A stretch of 64,000 bases of DNA from Anaeroplasma bactoclasticum (GTDB lineage: Bacteria > Bacillota_I > Bacilli_A > Acholeplasmatales > Anaeroplasmataceae): positions 1 to 64,000 of the forward strand of contig NZ_QXEV01000007.1 in NCBI RefSeq assembly GCF_003550015.1. The letters run 5' to 3'. Position numbers and translations under genes: made by a program. The notes beneath the pieces were generated by a model. That model had not been told where the DNA came from. It ran no database searches and worked only from the letters and a program-made list of their open reading frames with translations. Positions within the stretch are counted from its first letter, which is position 1. Each line of letters begins with the position of its first letter. Shown here in pieces: positions 25,177 to 33,615 of this stretch.

Positions 25177-26687
25177 TGCTTTATAGGATTTGAAACCTCT
25201 GTATAGGATATAAAATTAGTTCCTTCATAATTCCATTCAAATGAATAAAACAATTCCATAGCTAAACCATTTCTATAATACTCTTCATACTTTACTACAA
25301 GTCCATTAGAATCATAACCATATACCTCTTTATAGGATTCATTTGAAAGACCATTATCTCTATAAGATTCCTTCTTTTCTAATAAGTTATTAAATGAATC
25401 ATATGTATAATCAATAACCAAATCTGTTCCACTCTCGTTTTTATAAGATTCACTTAAAATTAAATTGCTATTTTCTTTATAGGTATATATTCTTTTTCCA
25501 TAAAACACATCTACATCATTATCATCGTAAAAATATTCACTTTCAGATATAATACGATTTAAATCATCATATTCATATACATTTTTTGTTCCTCTGCTTC
25601 TATTAGAACTAATATGCTCCTTACCATTATCATGATAATAGTATTCATCTTCAGAAAGAATATCTCCACCAAACTCTAAATAATAATAAGTATCATGTTC
25701 ATAAACTAACTTATCCTGTTCATATCTATACTCTTTCTTACAATCTATTGGTCTTGATGAAGTCCAACATAATTGTTGAGCCATCTTCTGATTGCTAGTA
25801 TATTTCATAGTTTCTAATATTAAATGGTTATCATCATCATATTCATAACTAAAATCAGAATCTAACTCTATTCCCCATGAATAATATTTTTCATTTAATA
25901 AATTATTATTTGAATCATATGTATACTCATGATAAGTCTCTAATTCACCATTCTTATCCTTATAGTCTTTTCTAATCAAGTTTAAGGATGAATCATAAGT
26001 AAAATCTACAACATTCCTTAAAGTATATTCTCCAGTCCCATAAGAATCATAAGAATGTACTATTTTTTCTATCTTATTATTATCATTATAAGTAAAATCT
26101 TGTTTACTATAAGAACCATAATCAAGGTCTATTTGAGTTATTTTATTCCCATTAGTATCATATAAACACTCATGTTTAATTGTACTTAGGGTATCCTCTT
26201 CCCACTCTCCGTCTTTTAAATCATATTCTGTTACAGTATAGGAATATTTTAAATCATTAAATTCATCTTCAATTAAAAACAAATAAGATGAATTTTCCTT
26301 TAACCACCTATCTATATTTCCATCTTCAACATCTACAACTATTTTATAAACATTACTTTTATCATAAGTACCTATAGAAGACTCAGTCACAGAATGTATA
26401 TTAGTGCAATATTCTGTGAATCGATTATTTTCTATATCTAAAACTGTCCTAGTTAGAAATCCACCATCAAAATAGCTACAAACTAAACAGTTACCAATTA
26501 CAGCAGCATTACAATCCTGGTTTAGCTTATAGCTCTTTTTTACTCCATTTTGAAATGTAGCATCATATGTATAATACCCATCTACTACTTCTTTTTGATA
26601 ACCAAAAGTATCAGAAGCCTCCCCACAGCTAGATAATGCTAGCACAGATGCTCCTATTAAACAAAGTCCAATAAAACGATTCTTCAT
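25173..26687 (-). CDS. YD-repeat lipoprotein
   Basis: A 504-residue lipoprotein with signal peptide and lipobox LSSC (Cys21). From about residue 170 it consists of repeating Tyr-Asp units (YDTNGN, YNDNNK, YDSSLN, YDSNNN, YDDDNH, YDDLNR, YDSFNN, YDSNG), the RHS/YD-repeat pattern, each about 30 residues. Such repeats form beta shells that bind carbohydrates or encapsulate toxins; here there is no C-terminal toxin domain, so a surface-binding role is more likely. GGAGAG precedes the ATG. It overlaps the IS fragment's stop by four bases on the other strand. Confidence 0.8.
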   Translation of the reverse strand: MKNRFIGLCLIGASVLALSSCGEASDTFGYQKEVVDGYYTYDATFQNGVKKSYKLNQDCNAAVIGNCLVCSYFDGGFLTRTVLDIENNRFTEYCTNIHSVTESSIGTYDKSNVYKIVVDVEDGNIDRWLKENSSYLFLIEDEFNDLKYSYTVTEYDLKDGEWEEDTLSTIKHECLYDTNGNKITQIDLDYGSYSKQDFTYNDNNKIEKIVHSYDSYGTGEYTLRNVVDFTYDSSLNLIRKDYKDKNGELETYHEYTYDSNNNLLNEKYYSWGIELDSDFSYEYDDDNHLILETMKYTSNQKMAQQLCWTSSRPIDCKKEYRYEQDKLVYEHDTYYYLEFGGDILSEDEYYYHDNGKEHISSNRSRGTKNVYEYDDLNRIISESEYFYDDNDVDVFYGKRIYTYKENSNLILSESYKNESGTDLVIDYTYDSFNNLLEKKESYRDNGLSNESYKEVYGYDSNGLVVKYEEYYRNGLAMELFYSFEWNYEGTNFISYTEVSNPIKH

Positions 26688-26750
26688 ATTAACTCTCCTC
26701 TCATAACCTCGTTATATCCTTCTTTATTCTACCACTATTTATAATAAAAA

Positions 26751-26804
26751 ATAAGCTCAATTCTTTAGACAACTTTTTAAATGTGTCTAATTTATTGAGC
26801 TTAT
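26751..26804 (-). terminator. Long hairpin terminator
   Basis: Two 21-base arms (26751-26771 and 26784-26804) pair at 17 positions with a four-base internal mismatch. On the minus strand six T follow. It lies downstream of the small gene at 26826-26963. Confidence 0.6.
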
Positions 26805-26825
26805 ATTATTTAATCTTTTATTCGT

Positions 26826-26963
26826 TTACTTGTGAACTATATTTATAGTTTCCTGATTAATCTTTAGGCTATAGCCATAGCTCATATGTATCACTTGTAA
26901 TACGAGTAATGTAAGGTATAACCCTACTTCAATAAGTAAGTATGCTTTTAATCTATTTCTCAT
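26826..26963 (-). CDS. Small membrane peptide (45 residues)
   Basis: ATG to TAA encodes a basic start (MRNRLK), one hydrophobic helix (AYLLIEVGLYLTLLVLQVI) and a polar tail. Only a partial Shine-Dalgarno (AGTGAT) precedes it, but a strong terminator follows it and the 336-base gap has no other gene. It is plausible as a real small membrane protein. Function is unknown. Confidence 0.45.
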   Translation of the reverse strand: MRNRLKAYLLIEVGLYLTLLVLQVIHMSYGYSLKINQETINIVHK

Positions 26964-27023
26964 TTTGAATCACTTTTTATATTTCATTTTACCATAAAAT
27001 GAAGCATAAGCTCTAAATCATTT

Positions 27024-29237
27024 TTACACGATAGAGAATATGAAGAAATATTCACCGAAGACATCATTATTGAAGCCCCAGTGCTCATCGTCAGACCAAT
27101 ACCAATGAGATTCACTGTATCTTGCGTATGCACTTACTAGGTTTTGATTATCTAATGCACCAGTTTCACTAGATATGATATCTCCATAGGACATCTTTCC
27201 GCTCCAGTACTTTGATTCACAATTGAAATCAGAATAGCGATATTTGTATTCCTGGCCTAGATTGAAGTAATATCCATCATTATTACCACAGCATGCACAT
27301 CTTAGCTTGAAGGAATCAGAATCTCTTAAATCTCTAATATTATAGGATGTAAGAATTCTTGCAAGCTTGTATACAGTTCTTCCACTATTGAATACTCTAT
27401 ATAATAAATCAATTCCATCGTAGGATACAATATTATTTGCTGCTAAATAATGGATTAAGGTATCTTCCTTTGTAACACCAATGTTTCTTAATAGGCTATA
27501 ACGAGTTGATATCGCGCGCATGTTGGTATAATTTACAAACTTAATAGAATTAACATCAACAAGATTACCACAGATGTTTGCTCCATCATAGCTTAGATTA
27601 TTCCTTAATTCAAAGCTTGCATGGAAGGTTGGACTATTACCTAGGTTTGTGAAGGATACTTGAGCATAGGCATGATATAAATCACCTTTAATCTTATTCT
27701 TTGCGATATAGCTATAATTATCATCCACCTTCATTTGTCCATCATATTTAGAGCTAATGTAGTCTGCAGCATTCATGTAGGCTTGTCCAATCTCCTTTGT
27801 ATAATTAATCTTTTGGGCGATGCATGCTGCTTGTGCAACACATAGATACTGATCTAGATTTAGCTTAATTGCTGCAAATAAATCACGAACAATTTTCTTT
27901 GTTTCAAAGCTAAAATTGTAGATATATTCTAATCTAGATACATAAGAATTAATTACACTTTCAAAATTAATACCTGCAATTGCCTTTGCATAGGATACGA
28001 AATTATTTACCAATTGTAATACATCTCTATGCATTACCTCATTTTCCTTTGTTAAAACCTCTTGATTTACAATGTCACAAATGGTCTTATAAATATCCTC
28101 AACAACCACATCTAGGCTTCTACCCTTTGGTAGGGTTACTCCATTTAATGCAGCCTTGATATCCTTATTCATTGCAAGAGGGAACTTATCATCTACAATT
28201 TCCTTATTCTTCTTTAAATAATCGATAGAATTCTTAAATTCAGAAATTTTAAATTCAACCTTTTCCGCATTTGAAATGTCATCCTCAGATTTCATTAAAA
28301 TATCATCCTTTCCATAATATACACATACATTATGAGGCTCGCTTACATATTTCTTGAAATACTGCTCGATAGAATCCTTATAAACTAATAAGTAATCCTC
28401 AATAGGCTTAACATAAGATGTTTGGAAGGCTTGAATATTTTGATTATATTGGTTTACCTTAACCTCATCGATCATAGCCTGAGTTCTTACAAATTCATCT
28501 AGAATTTCCTTTTGATTTGCATCAATTTGATTGCTAATTGCATCTATTTTTGCATCGATTACACCAAGCTCTCTAGAAACATCTGCAAGCGTTGGACCAC
28601 TGGAAAGGAATGCATTACCTAGTGTAGTTGCAAGACCGAAGATACCGCCTGCAAATACAGATGGATTATTCGCTATATAACCAAGAATTGAGCTTGTGAT
28701 ATAATTTGCCATTTGAATACCCTTATTTGCTGTATCCCAGCCACCCTTTTTCTTAATGATTTCTTCTTCATACTTCGTTTGAAGCTCTTCCTTATTTGAA
28801 AAAATTCTTCCAACAGCATAGGCAAAGGAATTCTTCTTCAATGAATCTTTATGAACTAATACACCTATCTCTGTTACATCATCATCAAAGAATTCTATTG
28901 TAATTGCCTGATTGCTTGATTCATTTGTACTAGAAATAGGAATTAAATGATCCTTTATATCCTCATATTTCATGTATCCCTTAACATTATTTACCTTAGA
29001 TAAATCAAATAATAATATATTATCCTTGGATACTATGTTTTTGAACACTGGATTTTCAGATGTAATATCCATTTCATATTTTGTTGAATCCTTCTTCGAT
29101 ACCTGAGCATTAAGCTCAATAAATTCAGAAGCATCCTTTTTACTATATTCCCACTTACTTCTTCCACAAGAAGCTAGTGCACATGTAGTAATTGTAGCAA
29201 ATAATAATGATATAATAATACCCATTCTTTTTTTCAT
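27024..29237 (-). CDS. Large lipoprotein with amphipathic hairpin and coiled coil
   Basis: A 737-residue protein with a signal peptide and lipobox LASC (Cys24). After an N-terminal region of about 150 residues comes a Gly/Ala-rich hydrophobic stretch (about 177-212: ITSSILGYIANN, FAGGIFGLATTLG), then a heptad-rich coiled coil (about 216-260, VIDAKIDAISNQIDANQKEI) and a long mostly helical domain. The C-terminal 120 residues are Tyr/Trp-rich with CACCG. Hydrophobic hairpin plus coiled coil recalls alpha-helical pore-forming toxins, but I see no firm family match. A separate terminator and the YD-repeat lipoprotein downstream mark an accessory surface-protein locus. Confidence 0.7.
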   Translation of the reverse strand: MKKRMGIIISLLFATITTCALASCGRSKWEYSKKDASEFIELNAQVSKKDSTKYEMDITSENPVFKNIVSKDNILLFDLSKVNNVKGYMKYEDIKDHLIPISSTNESSNQAITIEFFDDDVTEIGVLVHKDSLKKNSFAYAVGRIFSNKEELQTKYEEEIIKKKGGWDTANKGIQMANYITSSILGYIANNPSVFAGGIFGLATTLGNAFLSSGPTLADVSRELGVIDAKIDAISNQIDANQKEILDEFVRTQAMIDEVKVNQYNQNIQAFQTSYVKPIEDYLLVYKDSIEQYFKKYVSEPHNVCVYYGKDDILMKSEDDISNAEKVEFKISEFKNSIDYLKKNKEIVDDKFPLAMNKDIKAALNGVTLPKGRSLDVVVEDIYKTICDIVNQEVLTKENEVMHRDVLQLVNNFVSYAKAIAGINFESVINSYVSRLEYIYNFSFETKKIVRDLFAAIKLNLDQYLCVAQAACIAQKINYTKEIGQAYMNAADYISSKYDGQMKVDDNYSYIAKNKIKGDLYHAYAQVSFTNLGNSPTFHASFELRNNLSYDGANICGNLVDVNSIKFVNYTNMRAISTRYSLLRNIGVTKEDTLIHYLAANNIVSYDGIDLLYRVFNSGRTVYKLARILTSYNIRDLRDSDSFKLRCACCGNNDGYYFNLGQEYKYRYSDFNCESKYWSGKMSYGDIISSETGALDNQNLVSAYARYSESHWYWSDDEHWGFNNDVFGEYFFIFSIV

Positions 29238-29408
29238 ACTATTACTTCCTTTCCTTAAGTTTTTTTATAATATAGTTTTTATTTAGAATGACTCACTTGT
29301 ATTAAGATTTCATTTCACTTCCCTTAATACAGCCATAGTATATAAAATAGTCGTTGCAAAATGTGAGCAATAAAAAAACATTCCTACTCTGTCCAAAACT
29401 TAAATTAT

Positions 29409-29549
29409 ATGTCACAAATAGCTTGTGAATATACAATTGGTGAAATTAGCCACCAACTTGGTGGCCAAATCCCATGGAGAACATTAATAGAAATAACAAG
29501 CAAATCTAAATCTCATGAAGAAATGTTATTCTATATTAAAGAAAGCTAA
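29409..29549 (+). pseudogene. DUF1016 (YhcG-like nuclease) N-terminal remnant
   Basis: A 46-codon frame encodes ACEYTIGEISHQLGGQIPW and SKSKSHEEMLFYIKES, which match the DUF1016_N pattern (QIPWGHN-like, K-E-E-x-FYI). Family proteins have about 350 residues with a PDDEXK nuclease; here the frame stops after the helix and nothing of the nuclease remains. It is probably a decayed fragment of a restriction/defence-associated gene. Confidence 0.55.
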
Positions 29550-29551
29550 AT

Positions 29552-29601
29552 AAAAAACCTTGATACGATTGTATCAAAGCTATTGTTTCGATATGGTGGA
29601 G
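29552..29601 (-). repeat. Copy of the tmRNA 3' terminus plus terminator
   Basis: On the minus strand CTCCACCA (29594-29601) is followed by 15 bases and TTTGATACAAT, then a TTGATAC/GTATCAA terminator. The same order and spacing occur at the real tmRNA end (36622 downward). No T-arm sequence precedes it, so it is not a functional RNA end. Confidence 0.45.
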
Positions 29602-29630
29602 CATACCTTAGTTATACCGAGTCACCAATA

Positions 29631-30431
29631 TTATGCATAACTAGCGGCTGCCATAATTAAAAACGCAACAATTACTACTACTATGTAGGAAGGCATAGCA
29701 TAAATAGCATAATAAGTTGAATTAACAACTCTTTGTCCTATATCTGGAATACTATTTTGATTTATTATGAGTAAAAAAACAAATACAACTCCCCAATATA
29801 CTAGAGAAAAAATCACAGATACTATTAGTGATTTTTTTCTTGACCCATCCATTCCTAAGGACAAGAAAAAACAACTCACAAGCATAAACACTATCGAAAA
29901 CACTGCCATAAGAATATTAAGCCATTTCAAGTTAATTAAATTATACAGAAAAAAGCAAATAGAACTTAAGCCTAATCCTAAAACAATATTTAACGCCAAA
30001 TAAATGTTTTCTTTAGAATCTTTTACTCTATGATTTGTATTTATTCCTTCTGGAACAAATGAAATTCGTATTCTAAATACTTGAGTAATTTCAACAAATA
30101 TATTTATGTTTCTATCTGAGGTACATACGTAATTATCAACCATAGCCATAGTGTCATGATTAACAAATAAATAATTTCTTTTTAATTGATCTCTAATTGC
30201 TGAAGAATCATCTGGGTTTTCAGATTCACAAAAAAAAGATAAGAAAAGTATTTTATCCTTCTTATATTCAGCATACCACTTTTGTGTTTCGTTCTCGAAG
30301 TGCGTTTCGAAACATATGGTATTATTCGCATCTTTATAAGGTATTCCATATTCCTTTAAAGATTTTTCTAGATTTTTTTTGCGACTTGAAAAAATAAAAT
30401 CATATATTATAAACTTAGACTCTTTCATCAT
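29631..30431 (-). CDS. Membrane protein with cytosolic N-terminal domain, unknown
   Basis: A 266-residue protein. The first ~140 residues are soluble, with alternating strands and charged turns (KESKFIIYDFIFSSRKKNLEKSL start). Then come four hydrophobic helices (about 147-165, 172-192, 203-224, 245-264). MM start with AGAAGG upstream and a TATAAT at 30457-30462. It lies in the accessory region and I recognise no family. Confidence 0.65.
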   Translation of the reverse strand: MMKESKFIIYDFIFSSRKKNLEKSLKEYGIPYKDANNTICFETHFENETQKWYAEYKKDKILFLSFFCESENPDDSSAIRDQLKRNYLFVNHDTMAMVDNYVCTSDRNINIFVEITQVFRIRISFVPEGINTNHRVKDSKENIYLALNIVLGLGLSSICFFLYNLINLKWLNILMAVFSIVFMLVSCFFLSLGMDGSRKKSLIVSVIFSLVYWGVVFVFLLIINQNSIPDIGQRVVNSTYYAIYAMPSYIVVVIVAFLIMAAASYA

Positions 30432-30457
30432 CGCATCACAACCTTCTCTTCAATCAA

Positions 30458-30607
30458 TTATAGCATTTTTATATAGATAGTAGAATAAAAAGTCCCCTTA
30501 GTTTCCTTGATTTTCTCTATTACAACATTAGGAGACTTCGCTCTAATCTTATCTATAATATCTCTAGCAAGCAAAAAACGAACCCTTAAATTATCAAGAA
30601 TTCGTAT
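30458..30607 (-). pseudogene. Coding-like remnant without a start
   Basis: A 49-codon frame with no start codon before an upstream stop reads like a real helical protein end (LLARDIIDKIRAKSPNVV, IEKIKETKGTF). It ends inside the -10 box of the membrane protein gene. It may be the tail of a deleted gene. The family is not recognised. Confidence 0.3.
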
Positions 30608-30649
30608 TCAAATCTATTAGTGAAGCGTACTCTTTTAAACCCGAACCCA

Positions 30650-31027
30650 CTAACTATTAATCTCTTGAAAAAATTCTATTTCTTCTCCAATCGGTCCTTT
30701 TACAAAAGAAATAATTGCTTTAAGATGTGATAAACATATTTCTTTTGGTTTTGTTATGACATCATACCCAGCATTTCTAACTCTCTCAGTCAATGATTTA
30801 GTATCGGTAACAGATAAAGCAAAATGTCTAATCGTTCCTTTTGGACTTACTTCTCCATTATGAAATATTTCAATTATACCTGATCCTGTATCAATCATTA
30901 TTCCGGTATCCCATTCATTACATACATCTAATTCCAATATATCTCTATAAAAATAGAATACCTTATCTATTTCAGTATTACTACATTTCATAGAAATATG
31001 ATGAATACCTTTAATTAAACTATTACT
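30650..31027 (-). CDS. VOC (glyoxalase/dioxygenase-fold) protein
   Basis: A 125-residue single-module VOC protein starting at GTG 31027 with GGGTGAT upstream. It shows the paired beta-alpha-beta-beta-beta pattern: GIHHISMKCSN with metal-ligand His, VFYFYRDILELDV, IIEIF (Glu ligand), TIRHFALSVTD (His) and EEIEFFQ (Glu). A metal-dependent lyase or resistance-type binding protein is possible; the substrate cannot be read. Confidence 0.85.
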   Translation of the reverse strand, partial: SNSLIKGIHHISMKCSNTEIDKVFYFYRDILELDVCNEWDTGIMIDTGSGIIEIFHNGEVSPKGTIRHFALSVTDTKSLTERVRNAGYDVITKPKEICLSHLKAIISFVKGPIGEEIEFFQEINS

Positions 31028-31118
31028 CACTTTAATCACCCACAATGCTATAAACAAATATATTCTACAATATTATTTTATTATCATCAAGTATAGTAAA
31101 CATTTGCATTACACTGTA

Positions 31119-31152
31119 TTGATTTTGTTATATTATTAAACTATAATATAAC
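31119..31152 (+). promoter_or_regulatory. RelBE promoter with 26-bp palindromic operator
   Basis: TTGATT (31119-31124), 17-base spacer and TATAAT (31142-31147). A perfect inverted repeat, GTTATATTAT-TAAACT-ATAATATAAC (31127-31152), spans the spacer and -10, as expected for antitoxin autorepression. Confidence 0.75.
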
Positions 31153-31167
31153 TAGAGGTGATTATCA

Positions 31168-31476
31168 ATGCAAAAAGATGCAACTATTTCATTACGCATA
31201 GATTCAGATTTGAAAAATGATGTTGATAAAATATTAAAAAGTCTAGGAATCCCTATGACAACTGCAATTACTATGTACTTCAATCAAATAAAAATGAGAA
31301 ATGGCATTCCATTTACACCTGTTATTTCAAATATTCCTAAAGCATATGAAGATTATACCGAAGATGAAATTGCTTTAATGTGTGATAAAGCAATTGAAGA
31401 ACATAATAATGGTACTACTATTTCAAGTGAAGATGTAGAATTAAATTTAAGGAAGAAATTTAATAATGCAATATAA
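31168..31476 (+). CDS. RelB/DinJ family antitoxin
   Basis: A 102-residue antitoxin with an N-terminal ribbon-helix-helix (ISLRIDSDLKNDVDKILKSLGIPMTTAITMYFNQI) and an acidic C-terminal tail that would wrap the toxin. AGAGGTGAT precedes the ATG. It overlaps the toxin gene by 11 bases. It probably represses its own promoter through the palindrome at 31127-31152. Confidence 0.92.
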   Translation: MQKDATISLRIDSDLKNDVDKILKSLGIPMTTAITMYFNQIKMRNGIPFTPVISNIPKAYEDYTEDEIALMCDKAIEEHNNGTTISSEDVELNLRKKFNNAI

Positions 31477-31780
31477 AATTGAATATTCTTCTTTAGCAAA
31501 TAAAAGCTTAAATGAAATATATGATTATATTGCTGATATATTACTTGAGCCTAAAACTGCACAAAATATAGTTCTTGGAATTATTTCTACAATCAATTCT
31601 TTAAATGAATTACCAAAAAGACATAAATTATGTGATGAAGATTTCTTGAAAAATAAAAACATTAGATCAACACATTTTAAAAATTATAAAATTTTATATT
31701 TTATTGATGATAATTCTTTTACTGTAACAATAGTAAATATATTCTATTCAAAAAGAAACATTAATAATGTAATTATCTAA
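31466..31780 (+). CDS. RelE/ParE family toxin
   Basis: A 104-residue toxin with the RelE/ParE fold pattern: YKIEYSSLANKSLNEIYDYI, ELPKRHKL, and the C-terminal strands YKILYFIDDNSFTVTIVNIFYSKRN. Catalytic-type Lys/Arg/Tyr residues near the C-terminus suit mRNA cleavage, but a ParE-type gyrase poison is not excluded. It is coupled to the antitoxin and followed by a terminator. Confidence 0.9.
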   Translation: MQYKIEYSSLANKSLNEIYDYIADILLEPKTAQNIVLGIISTINSLNELPKRHKLCDEDFLKNKNIRSTHFKNYKILYFIDDNSFTVTIVNIFYSKRNINNVII

Positions 31781-31803
31781 GTGGAGGTTGACTCCACTTT
31801 TTT
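31781..31803 (+). terminator. Terminator of the RelBE operon
   Basis: GTGGAG-GTTGA-CTCCAC followed by six T, starting right after the toxin stop. Confidence 0.85.
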
Positions 31804-31989
31804 ATATTAGGGTTCTAACGGTCCCCCTTTACTGTCAGAGAACCCAAACCCAATATAATTAAGATATTAAGAAACAAAAAAAGGATTTTTCTTTTCGACT
31901 TATGTGCAAAATATGCACATATACGTCTTGAAAAATCCTTATTTTTTAAACGACCCAATACTTTTGTGGGTTCGGTTTTTGACTATTTG
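31795..31989 (+). repeat. Structured ~195-bp direct repeat, copy 1
   Basis: Nearly identical to 35181-35380. It contains GGGTTCT...AGAACCC, a long hairpin (outer AAGGATTTTTC/GAAAAATCCTT, inner TATGTGC/GCACATA) and a final GACCCA...TGGGTTC hairpin with a T-run. There is no open frame. It is a candidate MITE or non-coding RNA. Confidence 0.8.
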
Positions 31990-32087
31990 CCTATGATAAA
32001 TTATTTTAATACAAGAATGAACACACCAACCACAAAAAGTGAACACCCCTTTAGGGATTTGCCCCATCGCTTACTAATGAATAAAAA

Positions 32088-32903
32088 CTAAATATACTTT
32101 TCTATATTATCTTTTACAGAATATGATTGATTTTTTATTTCATTTGGAACATATGGATTAGAATAATCAATGCATATATATTTAGCGTTTTTATTTTGGT
32201 ATGTCATTTGCATAAAAGGATATTTAATCCATACAGGTGTTGAAAAACCAACTCCCAATTCCAAAAACAATATCTTTTTATCTTTATTTTTTAGAATAAA
32301 TTCATCGTATCTATGCTTTGCGTTATGCCATCCTATATCTTCTACAAATGTATCATCACATCTTAGATTGGTAGTCATTACTCTTCCACATTTAGGACAT
32401 TTGGGAATTAAAGACGAAGGAATTTTATTATCTTTTATTTGTTCAACCATTTTTAAGACATATTCTTTATTATCATAAGTTTCTTTTGAACATGGCTTGC
32501 TACATTGAAATAAGCCATAGTCACCTTGCATATAAAATAGTCTCGTCTTATCAAATCCTGCGAGCTGGAATTGATGATCTACATTAGTAGTTATTACAAA
32601 ATAATCCTTGTTCAGAACAAGTTTTAATAACCTTTTATATAAATCCTTAGCTCCAAATTTATACCTATTTAAATATATCATCTTAGACCAATATGCCCAT
32701 TTTTCTTCTTCTGTATCAAAATCATGAAATCCAGCGCTATACATATCCTGATAGCCATATTCATCATACATATATTTAAAGTTATCCATGAATGTTTTGC
32801 CACCATACTCAAATCCTGCAGCACTAGATAAACCAGCGCCAGCACCAATTACTACCGCATCAGCATCATTAATAAGCTTTATTAATTCTTCTTTCGTAAA
32901 CAC
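32088..32903 (-). CDS. Class M sirtuin (SirTM), ADP-ribosyltransferase type
   Basis: A 271-residue sirtuin. The NAD-binding GAGAGLSSAAG is at about 20-30. The catalytic motif reads TTNVDHQFQLAGF, then RLFYMQGDYGLFQCS, features of the SirTM branch, which mono-ADP-ribosylates proteins rather than deacetylating them. A Cys-rich zinc site is present (CSKPC, CPKCG, LRC). The GTG start (32903) has AAGGTGAT upstream and overlaps the macrodomain gene. In Staphylococcus and Streptococcus the partner target is a lipoylated GcvH-like protein encoded nearby; none is seen here. Confidence 0.88.
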   Translation of the reverse strand: MFTKEELIKLINDADAVVIGAGAGLSSAAGFEYGGKTFMDNFKYMYDEYGYQDMYSAGFHDFDTEEEKWAYWSKMIYLNRYKFGAKDLYKRLLKLVLNKDYFVITTNVDHQFQLAGFDKTRLFYMQGDYGLFQCSKPCSKETYDNKEYVLKMVEQIKDNKIPSSLIPKCPKCGRVMTTNLRCDDTFVEDIGWHNAKHRYDEFILKNKDKKILFLELGVGFSTPVWIKYPFMQMTYQNKNAKYICIDYSNPYVPNEIKNQSYSVKDNIEKYI

Positions 32904-33615
32904 TATAATCACCTTCACTAAATAGTACAAAAACAATTCTCTTTAGATTCTTATTTTCTTTTTCAAGATATTCTTTAGCTGTATTTATAGCAATTTCACT
33001 TGCTTTTTCTATTGGATAACCAAAGATACCTGTTGATATTGAAGGAAAGGCAATAGATTCTAATTTCATATCATCGGCCATTTTTAATGAGTTATAATAG
33101 CAATTTCTTAAATCTATAGCATCCTGCTTTAAATTATTATATATAGGACCTACAGTGTGAAAAATATATTTACTAGGCAAATTATATCCTTTTGTAACCT
33201 TACATAAGCCATTAGCCTCATCATGACCTTGATTATCCATAATTTCCATTAAATCTCTTCTTACCTTTAATCCTGCAAATGAATGAATTGCATTATCTAC
33301 ACATTTATGAAGTGGCTGAAAGCAGCCTAATAGTTTTGAATTACAAGCATTAACGATGACGTCTACCTTAAATAATGTAATATCACCTTTAGCTATTGAT
33401 ATACCATTATCAAAATCAATTATATCTATAATAGTTTTTCTAGATAAAATGCTTTTTAATACTTTTTCTTCTTTTTCGTAATATTCATCGGATAAATCAT
33501 ACGGCATAGTTATATTCATAAGCGATCTAAATTGGTTTTCTTTAGTGTCACCTAAATTATAAATAATATGATTATATTCCTTTAAATAATTGATGCACCA
33601 ATCAATTTCATTCAC
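32869..33615 (-). CDS. Zinc-dependent macrodomain ADP-ribosylhydrolase
   Basis: A 248-residue protein. An N-terminal helical region of about 70 residues precedes a macrodomain with ISIAKGDIT, VIVNACNSKLLGCF, the zinc insert LHKCVDNAIHSFAG (Cys/His ligands), and PSISTGIFGYP. This is the Zn-macro class encoded with SirTM, which removes ADP-ribose from proteins. It starts at GTG with TAGTG overlap of the upstream oxidase-fold gene and overlaps the sirtuin start by about 35 bases, so the three genes are coupled. Confidence 0.9.
   Translation of the reverse strand: MNEIDWCINYLKEYNHIIYNLGDTKENQFRSLMNITMPYDLSDEYYEKEEKVLKSILSRKTIIDIIDFDNGISIAKGDITLFKVDVIVNACNSKLLGCFQPLHKCVDNAIHSFAGLKVRRDLMEIMDNQGHDEANGLCKVTKGYNLPSKYIFHTVGPIYNNLKQDAIDLRNCYYNSLKMADDMKLESIAFPSISTGIFGYPIEKASEIAINTAKEYLEKENKNLKRIVFVLFSEGDYSVYERRINKAY

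Noticed and set aside
29594-29630. A second tmRNA or a tRNA gene ending in CTCCACCA
   Set aside because: No T-arm, anticodon arm or tag frame precedes the CCA-like end; only the last eight bases and downstream hairpin match.
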